From Bacteroidales bacterium UBA4347 (GTDB lineage Bacteria > Bacteroidota > Bacteroidia > Bacteroidales > P3): a DNA stretch of 25,574 nt. Positions 1 through 7,817 of the stretch are shown here, one piece after another (positions within the stretch are counted from its first letter, which is position 1; each line of letters opens with the position of its first letter). The notes below the pieces were generated by a model. It was not told the origin of the DNA. It searched no databases and saw nothing but the letters and a program-made list of their open reading frames with translations. The position numbers and the translations under genes are program-made. The stretch is from assembly GCA_002394185.1 (NCBI GenBank), contig DGTB01000065.1, positions 3,378-28,951 on the forward strand, in the 5' to 3' direction.

Positions 1-470
1 TGCTCGATGGGGTTCTGGGTGGCCAACACCAGGAAGGGGCTGGGAAGCGTATAGGAGGTACCGCTAACGGTGACACGATGCTCCTGCATGGCCTCGAGCA
101 AGGCAGCCTGGGTCTTGGGGGGCGTACGGTTGATTTCGTCGGCAAGCACCACCGAAGCGAAAATGGGACCTTGGATGAACTTGAAGTTGCGTTCGCGGTC
201 CAGAATCTCCGAGCCAGTGATGTCGGAGGGCATCAGGTCGGGGGTGAACTGAATGCGGCTGAAGGAAAGACCAAGGGTGCGGGCAAGGGTGTTGACCATA
301 AGGGTTTTGGCCAAACCCGGCACACCAAGGAGCAGACAGTGTCCACCGGTGAAAAGAGCCAACAGGAGGGAGTCGACAGCCTCATGCTGTCCCACGATGA
401 CTTTGCCCATCTCGTTGCGGAGAGCGGTATATTTCTGGACCAGAAGGTCGAGTTGTTCTTTATCTGTCAT
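1..470 (-). CDS. MoxR-family AAA+ ATPase (3' part outside window)
   Basis: The reading frame starts at the ATG whose complement is at 468-470 and runs off the left edge, so only about the first 156 residues are visible. It begins MTDKEQLDLL and contains a Walker A loop GVPGLAKT near residues 51-58, the MoxR-typical stretch IQFTPDLMPSDITGSEI, a Walker B VVLADEIN, and FLVLATQNPIE at the truncated end. MoxR ATPases are chaperone-like AAA+ proteins, usually encoded next to DUF58 and von Willebrand A-domain proteins; those genes would lie beyond the window edge. The gene starts 25 bp after the stop of the SurA-like gene on the same strand, so it probably belongs to the same transcript. The family call is secure. 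The cellular role is not known. Confidence 0.93.
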   Translation of the reverse strand, partial: MTDKEQLDLLVQKYTALRNEMGKVIVGQHEAVDSLLLALFTGGHCLLLGVPGLAKTLMVNTLARTLGLSFSRIQFTPDLMPSDITGSEILDRERNFKFIQGPIFASVVLADEINRTPPKTQAALLEAMQEHRVTVSGTSYTLPSPFLVLATQNPIE

Positions 471-495
471 AATTCCACTAAGAGCATTTAGTATG

Positions 496-1863
496 TTAAA
501 GGCCAAGATTGTGGAAGGTGCATCCTTTGAACTCGTCGGCGAGTCGGATGTAGGTCTTCTTGGCCTGCTTGCGGGCCCAGTCGAGCATACGCTTTTGCTT
601 GGCATTGGCCAAGGCGGCATTGTAGATATTGTCGTAGTCGTCGACAAGGTTGGCCTTGTGAGAGGGATACTTATGGTTGAGGCGCACAATGCGGTAGGCA
701 TCCTGATTGTCCTCGGTCTTGAAGGCCGTAGCGTTGGAGACATCGCCCACATCCATGCCGGGAATACCGACGGCGAAATAGCTCTGTTTAAGAGCCTCGG
801 CGTCGAAACGGTTGCTGCCGTCGGAGGCGTTGGTCACCGTGCCGCCCTGTTTGGCACTGTTGGCAGTGCTGTACTGCTTGGCAGCATCCTCGAAGGAGAT
901 ATGCCCGGCACGAATCTCGGTGGCGATACTGTCGAGCTGCATGCGGGTACGCAGCAAGTCCTCTGGCGAGACTTTGGGGATGATGAGTATGTGGCGGGCA
1001 TTGATGGTATTTCCACGGCGCTCAATAAGCTGGATGATGTGGAAGCCGAACTGGGTCTCGATGATGGGCGACACCTCGCCGGGTTTCAAGGCAAAGGCTG
1101 CCGACTCAAACTCGGCGACCATGCGTCCACGGGGGAAGAAACCCAGCTCGCCACCCTTGCGGGCGGAGCCAGGGTCTTGCGAATAGAGAGCGGCAAGCAT
1201 CGAGAAGCTCTCGCCCTTGATGACGCGCTCGCGCAATTCGGCCAATTCTGCACGGACACGGTCGCGCTCGGTTTCAGGAATGGTAGGCTGAATGACGATT
1301 TCGGATATCTCATAGCGCTCGGGCATCATCGGCAGGCTGTCGGCGGGAAGGGTGTTGAAGAACTCCGTCACCTCGGCAGGCGTCACCTTGACATTCTCCG
1401 TGATGCTGTATTCGACGCTACGGCTGAGGAGATTGGTCCGGATCATGCGGTCGTATTGTTCCTTGAGTTCATCATAGGCAAAGCCGGTGGCTTCACGAAG
1501 GGCCTCTTTGGAACCATAGCGCTCAAGGTCGCTCTGAAGGAAACTCTCAAGGTATTGCTTGACTTCCTCCTCATTGACCTCGACGCTGTCCAATTCGCCC
1601 TTGTGGACAAGGAGCTGGGTGAGGATGAGGTTTTCGAGGATGGCGCAACGATTGTTCTGGGCGTCGTCCAAGCCCGAGCGCAGACGCATTTGGGCAAAGG
1701 AGCGCTCAACATCAGAATACTTCACTATGTTCTTGCCTACAACCGCGGCGACACCGTCGACAAGGGTGCCTGAATGTTTCTGGGGCTGCGCAAAGGAGGG
1801 CGTGTCCACAAATTGCAGGAGCATCAGCAAGGCCACAAGGGCCGGATATGTCGTTTTTTTCAT
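496..1863 (-). CDS. SurA-like periplasmic peptidyl-prolyl isomerase/chaperone
   Basis: This is a 455-residue secreted protein. Residues 1-26 form a signal peptide with a hydrophobic core LVALLMLLQF and an Ala-Gln end. A SurA N-terminal chaperone region follows (about 35-165, beginning DGVAAVVGKNIVKYSDVERS). A parvulin-type rotamase domain spans roughly 175-285, with YEISEIVIQP, GGELGFFPRGRMVAEFE and GFHIIQLIERRG. A second, more diverged parvulin-like segment starts at NARHILIIP (about 290-390). SurA proteins escort unfolded outer-membrane proteins across the periplasm. The gene starts 8 bp after the stop of the SurA-like lipoprotein gene and precedes moxR by 25 bp. Length and domain order fit SurA, but there are three related proteins here, so I do not assign the gene symbol. 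Confidence 0.9.
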   Translation of the reverse strand: MKKTTYPALVALLMLLQFVDTPSFAQPQKHSGTLVDGVAAVVGKNIVKYSDVERSFAQMRLRSGLDDAQNNRCAILENLILTQLLVHKGELDSVEVNEEEVKQYLESFLQSDLERYGSKEALREATGFAYDELKEQYDRMIRTNLLSRSVEYSITENVKVTPAEVTEFFNTLPADSLPMMPERYEISEIVIQPTIPETERDRVRAELAELRERVIKGESFSMLAALYSQDPGSARKGGELGFFPRGRMVAEFESAAFALKPGEVSPIIETQFGFHIIQLIERRGNTINARHILIIPKVSPEDLLRTRMQLDSIATEIRAGHISFEDAAKQYSTANSAKQGGTVTNASDGSNRFDAEALKQSYFAVGIPGMDVGDVSNATAFKTEDNQDAYRIVRLNHKYPSHKANLVDDYDNIYNAALANAKQKRMLDWARKQAKKTYIRLADEFKGCTFHNLGL

Positions 1864-1871
1864 CGGTACAT

Positions 1872-2738
1872 TTAGTGTTTACGTTTCACATGGCCTCCCT
1901 CTTCGGCCTCTTTAAGGAGGTCGGAACGGAGTTTGCTGAGGATTTCTATCTTTCTGTGATTGATAATAATGGCCCGGATATTGTCGCGTTGCAGCTCGAT
2001 AGGCGACATCTCGTCGGTCACCTTGTAGTCGAGGATACGGGCGGCATAGAAGAGCGAGTCGTCAGAGAGGGTGATGGTACGGTGCTGACGAAGGAAGAGC
2101 TGCTCATTGTAGGCGGTGACGGGAATAACGGTCTGCAGGGTCACAAAAGGCATCCAGGCGGAGGCGTCATAATAGCCGTTGAAACCATAGCGCGAGGCCG
2201 TCTCCTCCAGTTCCAGCACATCACTTTCGCCAAAGTTGCCACGGAGCACTATCTTCTTAATCTTCGCCACAACAGGACTCTTCACAGGGACCGTGACGTA
2301 GACAGCCTTCACAATGCTGTTCTTAAGCAAAAAGTCGGCTTTGTGTTCTTCGTAGTAGTCTTCTATCTGGCGGTCGGTGACGGCAGTGTCGATTAGCTGG
2401 TCGACAATCTGGCGCTCGTAGGCATAGGCGAGAAGGTTGTTTTTGTACTCCTGCAATTCGTGCGAGAAGTCGTCGGAGACATTCTTCTCGGCCTTTGCCA
2501 GAATAACGGTCTGGCGAATCCACTGGTCGATATAGTTCTGTACAACCAACATGCTGTCCTCGGCGGTCATTCCGGCAGGCACCAGGCCTTCCAGGTCACT
2601 GAGATGCAACTCATGGTCGTAGACACTTGCCACCACCGGCGAGTCGTCGCCCGACGCGCGGGAACAACCAACCAGCAGCACAACGGCAAGCAGCAGAACG
2701 ACTGTCAGCCTGTTAGAATTTGATAGCCTTGACAACAT
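1872..2738 (-). CDS. SurA-like lipoprotein lacking a parvulin domain
   Basis: The product has 288 residues. It opens with a lipoprotein signal peptide ending in the lipobox LLVGC (Cys25). The body VVASVYDHELHLSDLEGLVP followed by long helices (QNYIDQWIRQTVILAKAEKN, YEEHKADFLLKN) resembles the SurA/PpiD N-terminal chaperone module. I see no parvulin signature such as HILV or GELGFF, so it is probably a chaperone without isomerase activity. The ATG lies inside the 3' end of the upstream 694-residue PPIase gene, a 26-bp overlap that suggests translational coupling. The C-terminus is basic (HVKRKH). The chaperone assignment rests on weak similarity plus position between two PPIase genes; 'hypothetical lipoprotein' would be the cautious name. 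Confidence 0.75.
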   Translation of the reverse strand: MLSRLSNSNRLTVVLLLAVVLLVGCSRASGDDSPVVASVYDHELHLSDLEGLVPAGMTAEDSMLVVQNYIDQWIRQTVILAKAEKNVSDDFSHELQEYKNNLLAYAYERQIVDQLIDTAVTDRQIEDYYEEHKADFLLKNSIVKAVYVTVPVKSPVVAKIKKIVLRGNFGESDVLELEETASRYGFNGYYDASAWMPFVTLQTVIPVTAYNEQLFLRQHRTITLSDDSLFYAARILDYKVTDEMSPIELQRDNIRAIIINHRKIEILSKLRSDLLKEAEEGGHVKRKH

Positions 2739-4797
2739 TCTTGTGGATTTTCACCCTATATTTGCTGCGGAGCTCCTTGCAAAGATTGTTCTCCACCTCG
2801 TTCTGCCAGGCGTTGAGGTAATAGCCGCGAGCTTCGAGCTGTCCTTTCAGGCAAGGCTCGATGATGTCCTGCACCAGCAGCACGCGGTATCCCTTGCCGG
2901 AATGGACAAGGTAGACATCGGTGTGCCACTGGTCGTCGGCCAGAAGGTTCTGTCGGGTCTGCTCAACCAATTCAACAGTGGCCTTTACGGGTTCCTCGGA
3001 CTCGCACTTCTTGCTGTCCACCTTTTTGACAAGGGCATCCTGGATGTCGGACGACGACAACCCTTTCTTGGCAGCCTTGCGGACTATCTTGAGAGCCTTG
3101 TCGGAATCGAGACAACGGCTGTCGGGAACATCAAACACGGCCACACGCGCACGTGTACGCCAGAAATAAATGGAATCTTCGGGAACAGACAGACTCTTCT
3201 TGGCGCTCTCGCGGGCATAGAACCCTGCAAAACCGGCACTGTCGCGAATGGCCTTGGTCCAGACCATCTGCTCGTTGTAGTTGAAAATCATCAGACCGCG
3301 ACGATACTCGTCAACAAGCTCGGCAAACTCAGGATGCTCCTTCTCGAGCTGACTGTCGGCATAGGCAATGGAGACGCTGTCCAAGAAACTTTCGTATCGC
3401 TGCTGGGCATAGTAGTCCAGGTCGCAACGGCGCTCGTCCTTCTGGGTACGACGCACATAGTCCACAAAGTCGAGCAGCTTATACTCCTTGCCAGGCACAC
3501 GCACCAGCACAGGATTCTCGGTGAAGACGGAGTCCTTCACATTCCATTGGGAGGAGAAGACCTTGTTGGTCAACTGCTCGGTCAGGGCATTGATCGACGC
3601 CATCATCTGTACAGGCTGTTTTTTCTTCTTCTTTTTACCTTTCTGGGGCACCGGAGTCGTGGTCAAGTCGACGATGCCGTATTTCTTTCTGGTTGTGGCG
3701 GCAAAGGCTTTTTTTGAAGCATCGCCACGAGGATCGCGCGTCATACGCTGGCGATAGAAGGGTTCCAGCTTCTCGAAGGAGGGTTGATGCTCACGCTTGA
3801 GAAGCTTCACCAGATGCCATCCATAACGGGTATAGAAGGGGTGGGAGACCTCGCCTTCGTTCAGTCGGCTGATGATGGTAATGTATTCGGCAGGCAACTG
3901 ATGCATATCGACATTCTCAATCAAGCCACCGGTGTTGGCCGTGGAGAGGTCGTCGCTCTGGCGGGCAATCATCTCAAACGGCGTGCCGCTTACCAACTGC
4001 TCATACAGCAGGGCCACTTCATTGCGACTGTTTCGATTGCGGTTCCAGTAGTGCTGGATGGTTGCCTTGCCATAGTGTTCCACCTTCTCCACAAGTTTGA
4101 TGATGTGATAGCCGAAACGGGTACGCACAGGCTTGCTCACCTCGCCGGGCTGCAGCGCATAGGCGGCATTCTCGAAGGGATACACCATGTCGAACGAGGT
4201 GAAATAGCCAAGGTCGCCCTCGTTGGGCTGCACTTTGGCCTTGGGGTCCACGCGGCGAGCCTCCTCGATGGCCACATCATTGAAGTTCTCGCCGTCAACC
4301 ACACGCTTGTACAGCTCCATGGCGCGATTGTAGGCAGCCAGGGTATCCTCGGGGGCGGCGTCGAGGCCGACTTTTACCAAGATATGCATGGCATGCAACG
4401 CATAGCGGTTGCGCTCATAGGCCTCGTGCAGGATATTCGACAGCATGACGGAGTCGATGAGATAGGGAGCTGCCAATTCGGCACGATACTTGGCCAACTC
4501 GGCACGCAGGTCAGCAGAGGTGTCCATTCCAAGTGCACGGGCGTCGCGCAGCTTGGCTTGGAAATTGGCGTAGAGATCCACATATTCGTCCAAAGCAGCA
4601 CGCTTCTCAGCTTCGGAGGCTCCTTTGGTCACGAGGTTGTTGCCAACAGACTGCATGAAGTCCTTCATGAATTCCTGCTGGCGAATCTGACGGCCGCCAA
4701 CCTCCACAACAACAGGATTGTCCTGGGCCTGTACAGTCGAAAACTGAAAACCGAAAAACGAAATGATGGCCGCAGCCAACAATATTTTCTTTTTCAT
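2713..4797 (-). CDS. Two-domain parvulin peptidyl-prolyl isomerase, secreted
   Basis: This 694-residue protein starts with a signal peptide (MKKKILLAAAIISFFGFQF, cleavage near VQAQ). An N-terminal helical chaperone region precedes a clear parvulin domain at about 130-240 (HAMHILVKVG, EGDLGYFTSFDMVYPFENAA, RFGYHIIKLVEK). A second parvulin-like domain follows at about 245-345 (NTGGLIENVDMHQLP, RYGWHLVKLLKREH). A lysine run KGKKKKKKQ near residue 390 separates these from a C-terminal half with no family I recognise. It is expected to act in the periplasm on outer-membrane protein folding. The start codon is fixed by the signal peptide and lies 36 bp after the guaB stop. That gap is filled by a repeat that recurs before the gene at 21369. 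Confidence 0.9.
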   Translation of the reverse strand: MKKKILLAAAIISFFGFQFSTVQAQDNPVVVEVGGRQIRQQEFMKDFMQSVGNNLVTKGASEAEKRAALDEYVDLYANFQAKLRDARALGMDTSADLRAELAKYRAELAAPYLIDSVMLSNILHEAYERNRYALHAMHILVKVGLDAAPEDTLAAYNRAMELYKRVVDGENFNDVAIEEARRVDPKAKVQPNEGDLGYFTSFDMVYPFENAAYALQPGEVSKPVRTRFGYHIIKLVEKVEHYGKATIQHYWNRNRNSRNEVALLYEQLVSGTPFEMIARQSDDLSTANTGGLIENVDMHQLPAEYITIISRLNEGEVSHPFYTRYGWHLVKLLKREHQPSFEKLEPFYRQRMTRDPRGDASKKAFAATTRKKYGIVDLTTTPVPQKGKKKKKKQPVQMMASINALTEQLTNKVFSSQWNVKDSVFTENPVLVRVPGKEYKLLDFVDYVRRTQKDERRCDLDYYAQQRYESFLDSVSIAYADSQLEKEHPEFAELVDEYRRGLMIFNYNEQMVWTKAIRDSAGFAGFYARESAKKSLSVPEDSIYFWRTRARVAVFDVPDSRCLDSDKALKIVRKAAKKGLSSSDIQDALVKKVDSKKCESEEPVKATVELVEQTRQNLLADDQWHTDVYLVHSGKGYRVLLVQDIIEPCLKGQLEARGYYLNAWQNEVENNLCKELRSKYRVKIHKNVVKAIKF

Positions 4798-4836
4798 TTG
4801 TCTTGTCTACTTAACTACTGTCTACTTAAACGTTTA
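4795..4836 (-). repeat. Octamer-type repeat leader, copy A (before the PPIase gene)
   Basis: The whole guaB-PPIase gap consists of TTAAGTAG-type units. Read on the minus strand it runs from the guaB TAA through AAGTAGACAGTAG and TTAAGTAGACAAG to ACAAATG, ending exactly on the start codon. 35 nt of it (4795-4829) match 21337-21371 on the plus strand with two mismatches, and that copy also ends on an ATG. No strong Shine-Dalgarno sequence is present; Bacteroidota often lack one. Confidence 0.85.
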
Positions 4837-6306
4837 TCTCGAATAGTTGGGAGCTTCGCGGGTGATGGCGATGTCGTGGGGATGGCTTTCGGTGCGGCCG
4901 GCATCGGTGATGCGGATGAACTTGGCCTTCTGCAGGTCCTCGATGGTGCGGCTACCCGTGTAGCCCATGCCGGCCTTCAGGCCACCCACCATCTGGTACA
5001 GAATCTCGCTGAGGGTGCCTTTGTAGGGCACGCGACCCACAACGCCTTCGGGCACAAGCTTCTTGGAGTCGGTCTCCTTGTCCTGGAAGTAGCGGTCCTT
5101 CGAGCCGGCCTGCATGGCCTCGAGGCTGCCCATACCGCGGTAGGACTTGAACTTGCGGCCTTCGAAGATGATGGTCTCGCCGGGAGCCTCCTCGGTGCCT
5201 GCCACCAGGCTGCCCACCATGACGGTGCTGGCGCCGGCGGCCAGGGCCTTGACGATGTCGCCGCTGTAGCGGATGCCGCCGTCGGCGATGACGGGCACAT
5301 CGTAGCCTTTGGACTTGAGAGCGCCCACGCATTCGCACACAGCCGTGAGCTGCGGCACGCCGATACCGGCAATGATGCGGGTGGAGCAGATGCTGCCGGG
5401 TCCGATGCCCACCTTGATGGCGTCGGCGCCAGCCTCGGCCAGCATCAGGGCGGCCTCGCCGGTGGCGATGTTGCCCACCACCACATCGATATTCTTATAC
5501 TTGGCTTTCACACTCTTGAGGGCTTCCACCACGCGGACGCTGTGGCCATGGGCGGTATCGATGACGATGGCGTCGGCGCCAGCCTTCACCAGGGCATCCA
5601 CACGGTCCATCATGTCGGGCGTGATGCCCACACCGGCGGCCACGCGCAGACGACCGTTGCTGTCCTTACATGCGTTGGGGCGCTCCTTGGTCTTCATGAT
5701 GTCGCGGTAGGTGATGAGGCCCATGAACTGGCCCTTGTCGTTGACCACGGGCAGCTTCTCGATTTTGTGCTGCTGCAGGATGTCCGTAGCCTCGGCAAAG
5801 GTGGTGCCCACATGGGTGGTGATAAGCTTGGTAATCATAATCTCGCTCAGCGGACGCTCCATGTCGCGCTCGAAGCGCAGGTCGCGGTTGGTCACCATGC
5901 CGATAAGCATGCGGTTCTCGTCCACGATGGGTATGCCGCCAATGCCGTACTCTTCCATCAGCTTCAGGGCATCCTTCACCTTGGCATCCTTGGTGAGGGT
6001 GATGGGGTCGATGATCATGCCGTTCTCGGCACGTTTCACCTTGCGCACTTCGTTGGCCTGACGCTCGATGCTCATATTCTTGTGCAGCACGCCGATGCCG
6101 CCTTCCTGAGCCATGCCGATGGCCATGGCGGCCTCGGTGACGGTGTCCATTGCCGCGCTGACCAGCGGGGTGTTCAGCGTGATGTTTTTCGAAAAACGGG
6201 AAGCAACCGTAACCTCGCGGGGGAGGATTTCGGAGTAAGCGGGGACGAGCAGCACGTCGTCATAAGTGAGGCCTTCGCCGATGAATTTAGAAGTGTCTGT
6301 ATACAT
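4834..6306 (-). CDS. guaB: Inosine-5'-monophosphate dehydrogenase
   Basis: GuaB oxidises IMP to XMP with NAD+, the committed step of GMP synthesis in the cytosol. The 490-residue length is typical. The N-terminal barrel starts LTYDDVLLVPAYSEI. A CBS-domain pair occupies about 95-205 (GIGGIPIVDENRMLIGMVTNRDL; EKLPVVNDKGQFMGLITYRD). The phosphate/NAD region is GNIATGEAA. The catalytic loop GPGSICSTRI places the active cysteine at residue 307. The IMP phosphate site follows at ADGGIRYSGD, and the flap at RGMGSLEAMQ and GVVGRVPYKG. All expected residues are present. It is the first gene of a five-gene minus-strand run, behind a well-formed promoter at 6342-6371. Its stop is 36 bp before the PPIase gene. 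Confidence 0.98.
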   Translation of the reverse strand: MYTDTSKFIGEGLTYDDVLLVPAYSEILPREVTVASRFSKNITLNTPLVSAAMDTVTEAAMAIGMAQEGGIGVLHKNMSIERQANEVRKVKRAENGMIIDPITLTKDAKVKDALKLMEEYGIGGIPIVDENRMLIGMVTNRDLRFERDMERPLSEIMITKLITTHVGTTFAEATDILQQHKIEKLPVVNDKGQFMGLITYRDIMKTKERPNACKDSNGRLRVAAGVGITPDMMDRVDALVKAGADAIVIDTAHGHSVRVVEALKSVKAKYKNIDVVVGNIATGEAALMLAEAGADAIKVGIGPGSICSTRIIAGIGVPQLTAVCECVGALKSKGYDVPVIADGGIRYSGDIVKALAAGASTVMVGSLVAGTEEAPGETIIFEGRKFKSYRGMGSLEAMQAGSKDRYFQDKETDSKKLVPEGVVGRVPYKGTLSEILYQMVGGLKAGMGYTGSRTIEDLQKAKFIRITDAGRTESHPHDIAITREAPNYSR

Positions 6307-6341
6307 GATTTATAAATTTTATTCTTAAAAATATTAATTTG

Positions 6342-6371
6342 CAAAGATACAACTTTTTTTCGACATGGCAA
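6342..6371 (-). promoter_or_regulatory. Bacteroidota-type promoter for guaB
   Basis: On the minus strand the -7 box TATCTTTG lies at 6349-6342. A -33 element TTG lies at 6371-6369. They are separated by 19 bp, the usual spacing for the phylum's primary sigma factor. Transcription should start about 4-7 nt downstream of the box, giving a leader of roughly 30 nt before the guaB ATG at 6306. Confidence 0.85.
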
Positions 6372-6506
6372 CAGAAAAAAATCAACTTTTCTTCAACAAC
6401 GCTTCTTATACACTAAAAATCAACCACATGCACATCAGCGTTCCAACCTCCGCAAAACAATTCCGACAAGCCATTTTTTCCTTCCGTACAACTGCCTGAT
6501 ACCTAG
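6372..6506. other. AT-rich divergent intergenic spacer, nothing recognised
   Basis: This stretch lies between the guaB promoter and the 11-bp repeat element. I see no coding potential, no hairpin of note and no second TAnnTTTG box. It could hold operator sites that cannot be recognised by eye. Confidence 0.5.
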
Positions 6507-6577
6507 TACCATCTCCCTACCAACTCCTACCCATCTCCTACCCATCTCCTACCATGGTGGGAGATGGTAGGGCGATG
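6507..6577. repeat. 11-bp tandem repeat element with inverted copy (intergenic)
   Basis: Four units run 6507-6549: TACCATCTCCC, TACCAACTCC, TACCCATCTCC, TACCCATCTCC. They are followed by a CCATGG centre (6552-6557) and the inverted unit GGGAGATGGTA at 6559-6569, an exact reverse complement of the first unit. The centre can fold as a near-perfect palindrome of about 26 bp. The element lies about 90 bp upstream of the -7 box of the TlpA-like gene. A relative with the same 11-bp period lies at 17566-17630, also upstream of a promoter. Confidence 0.85.
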
Positions 6578-6665
6578 GAAGGCCGCTGGAGGGGGGTGGG
6601 TGCAAGGATGGTGGCAGTTGTTGCTTTTTTGTTCCAAAAGGTGGAGTGGTTTCGATTATTTTTCG

Positions 6666-6673
6666 TATCTTTG
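6666..6673 (+). promoter_or_regulatory. -7 box for the TlpA-like lipoprotein gene
   Basis: TATCTTTG matches the Bacteroidota -7 consensus TAnnTTTG and is followed by GCAG. The ATG at 6699 is 25 bp downstream, leaving a leader of about 20 nt. No convincing TTTG -33 element lies 19-21 bp upstream, so the promoter may be weak or activator-dependent. Confidence 0.75.
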
Positions 6674-6698
6674 CAGTCGCAATTTTAAAATAGAAACA

Positions 6699-7817
6699 AT
6701 GAAAAAAACGATGCAAATGCTTTTTGCAGCGGCAGTTACGTTTGTGCTGGCCAGCTGCGGAAACAGTAACAATTACAAGATTGAGGCTCAGGGCTTCGAC
6801 GATATGAACGGACAGACGGTCTACTTTATCGACCAAGCTTCCATGGGCAAGATTTCCGACAGTGCCGTGGTCAGCGACGGCCGTTTCACCTTCGCGGGTA
6901 CCGTCGACACCCCGTGGGTTGGCGCCGTGGCGTTCCTTGGCGGCGAGGGCATATCGTGCGTGGTGGAGCCCGGCACAATCCACATCACGCCCGACAGCCT
7001 GTGGGGTACACCCCTCAACGGACAGATGAACAAGTTTATCCAGAAGACCAAGATGGAAGACCTCGCACAGGAGATGAACATGTGGACAGCCCTCTACAAC
7101 ACCCCCGATGCCGAGCAGCGCGCCGAGGCCGAAAAGAAGCTCGACAGCATCTCCGAAATCGGTTCGCAGCGCATGACGGAGGCTCTGCAGGAACTCCACG
7201 ACAACAATGGCGACAACATCCTCGGAGCCATGGCCCTGCTGGGACTTGCCGAAGGCGGGGATATGACCTTCGGACAACTGGACAGCATCCTGAAGACCGC
7301 CACCCCTGTGGTGGCCAACTTCGAACCCCTGAAGGATGTGCTGGAGGAGCTGCGCAAGGCCGATGCCACCTCGGCAGGCCACCCCTACATCGACATCGTC
7401 GGCCAATGGCGCTCCGAGAACGGCGAACTCAAGGACGGCAAGCTCAGCGACCTGGCCAACGGCCATCTGACCCTTGTGGACTTCTTCGCCTCGTGGTGCG
7501 GCCCCTGCCGCCAGGAGATTGAGAACAACCTCATCGGCCTCTGGAACAAATACAAAGGCCAAGGCCTTGTGCTGGTGGGCCTCAACGTGTGGGAGCGCGG
7601 CAACGCCGAGAAGCGCGCCGCCGACCTGCAGAAGGTCATCGCCGACCTCGGCATCAAATATCCTGTCCTCGTCGACAGCACCCACAACGCCACCGACACC
7701 TACGGCGTGCAGGGCATCCCGCAGATTCTCCTCATCGGCGCCGACGGCACCATCCTCGCCCGCGACCTCCGCGACAAGGACATCGAGGAAGCCATCAAGA
7801 AAGCTTTAGTAAAATGA
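6699..7817 (+). CDS. TlpA-like thioredoxin-fold lipoprotein
   Basis: I chose the ATG at 6699 because it gives a perfect lipoprotein signal (MKKTMQMLFAAAVTFVLASC, Cys20) just after the promoter; the open frame extends further upstream but without a signal. The mature protein is about 350 residues. Its N-terminal beta-rich region (NNYKIEAQGFDDMNGQTVYF, near 25-130) resembles the DUF4369 module often fused to thioredoxins in this phylum. Helical residues follow, then a C-terminal thioredoxin/AhpC-TSA domain from about 250. The active site FFASWCGPCRQE has Cys267 and Cys270, and the cis-Pro loop reads VQGIPQILLI. Such proteins reduce or isomerise disulfides outside the cytoplasm. The stop overlaps the next gene's start as ATGA, so the two are probably translationally coupled. 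Confidence 0.92.
   Translation: MKKTMQMLFAAAVTFVLASCGNSNNYKIEAQGFDDMNGQTVYFIDQASMGKISDSAVVSDGRFTFAGTVDTPWVGAVAFLGGEGISCVVEPGTIHITPDSLWGTPLNGQMNKFIQKTKMEDLAQEMNMWTALYNTPDAEQRAEAEKKLDSISEIGSQRMTEALQELHDNNGDNILGAMALLGLAEGGDMTFGQLDSILKTATPVVANFEPLKDVLEELRKADATSAGHPYIDIVGQWRSENGELKDGKLSDLANGHLTLVDFFASWCGPCRQEIENNLIGLWNKYKGQGLVLVGLNVWERGNAEKRAADLQKVIADLGIKYPVLVDSTHNATDTYGVQGIPQILLIGADGTILARDLRDKDIEEAIKKALVK

Noticed and set aside
3784..6315. Long plus-strand open frame of 843 codons opposite guaB and the PPIase gene
   Set aside because: It is antisense to two well-supported genes, reads as His/Gly/Leu/Val-rich low-complexity protein, and crosses the intergenic gap; it is a codon-bias artefact.
6507..6577. 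CRISPR array
   Set aside because: The units are 10-11 bp and directly adjacent, with no 25-40 bp spacers and no cas genes in the window.
6549..7685. Minus-strand open frame opposite the TlpA-like gene
   Set aside because: It is a shadow of a GC-rich gene: no family similarity, no signal peptide, no promoter, while the plus frame has a lipobox and a CGPC active site.
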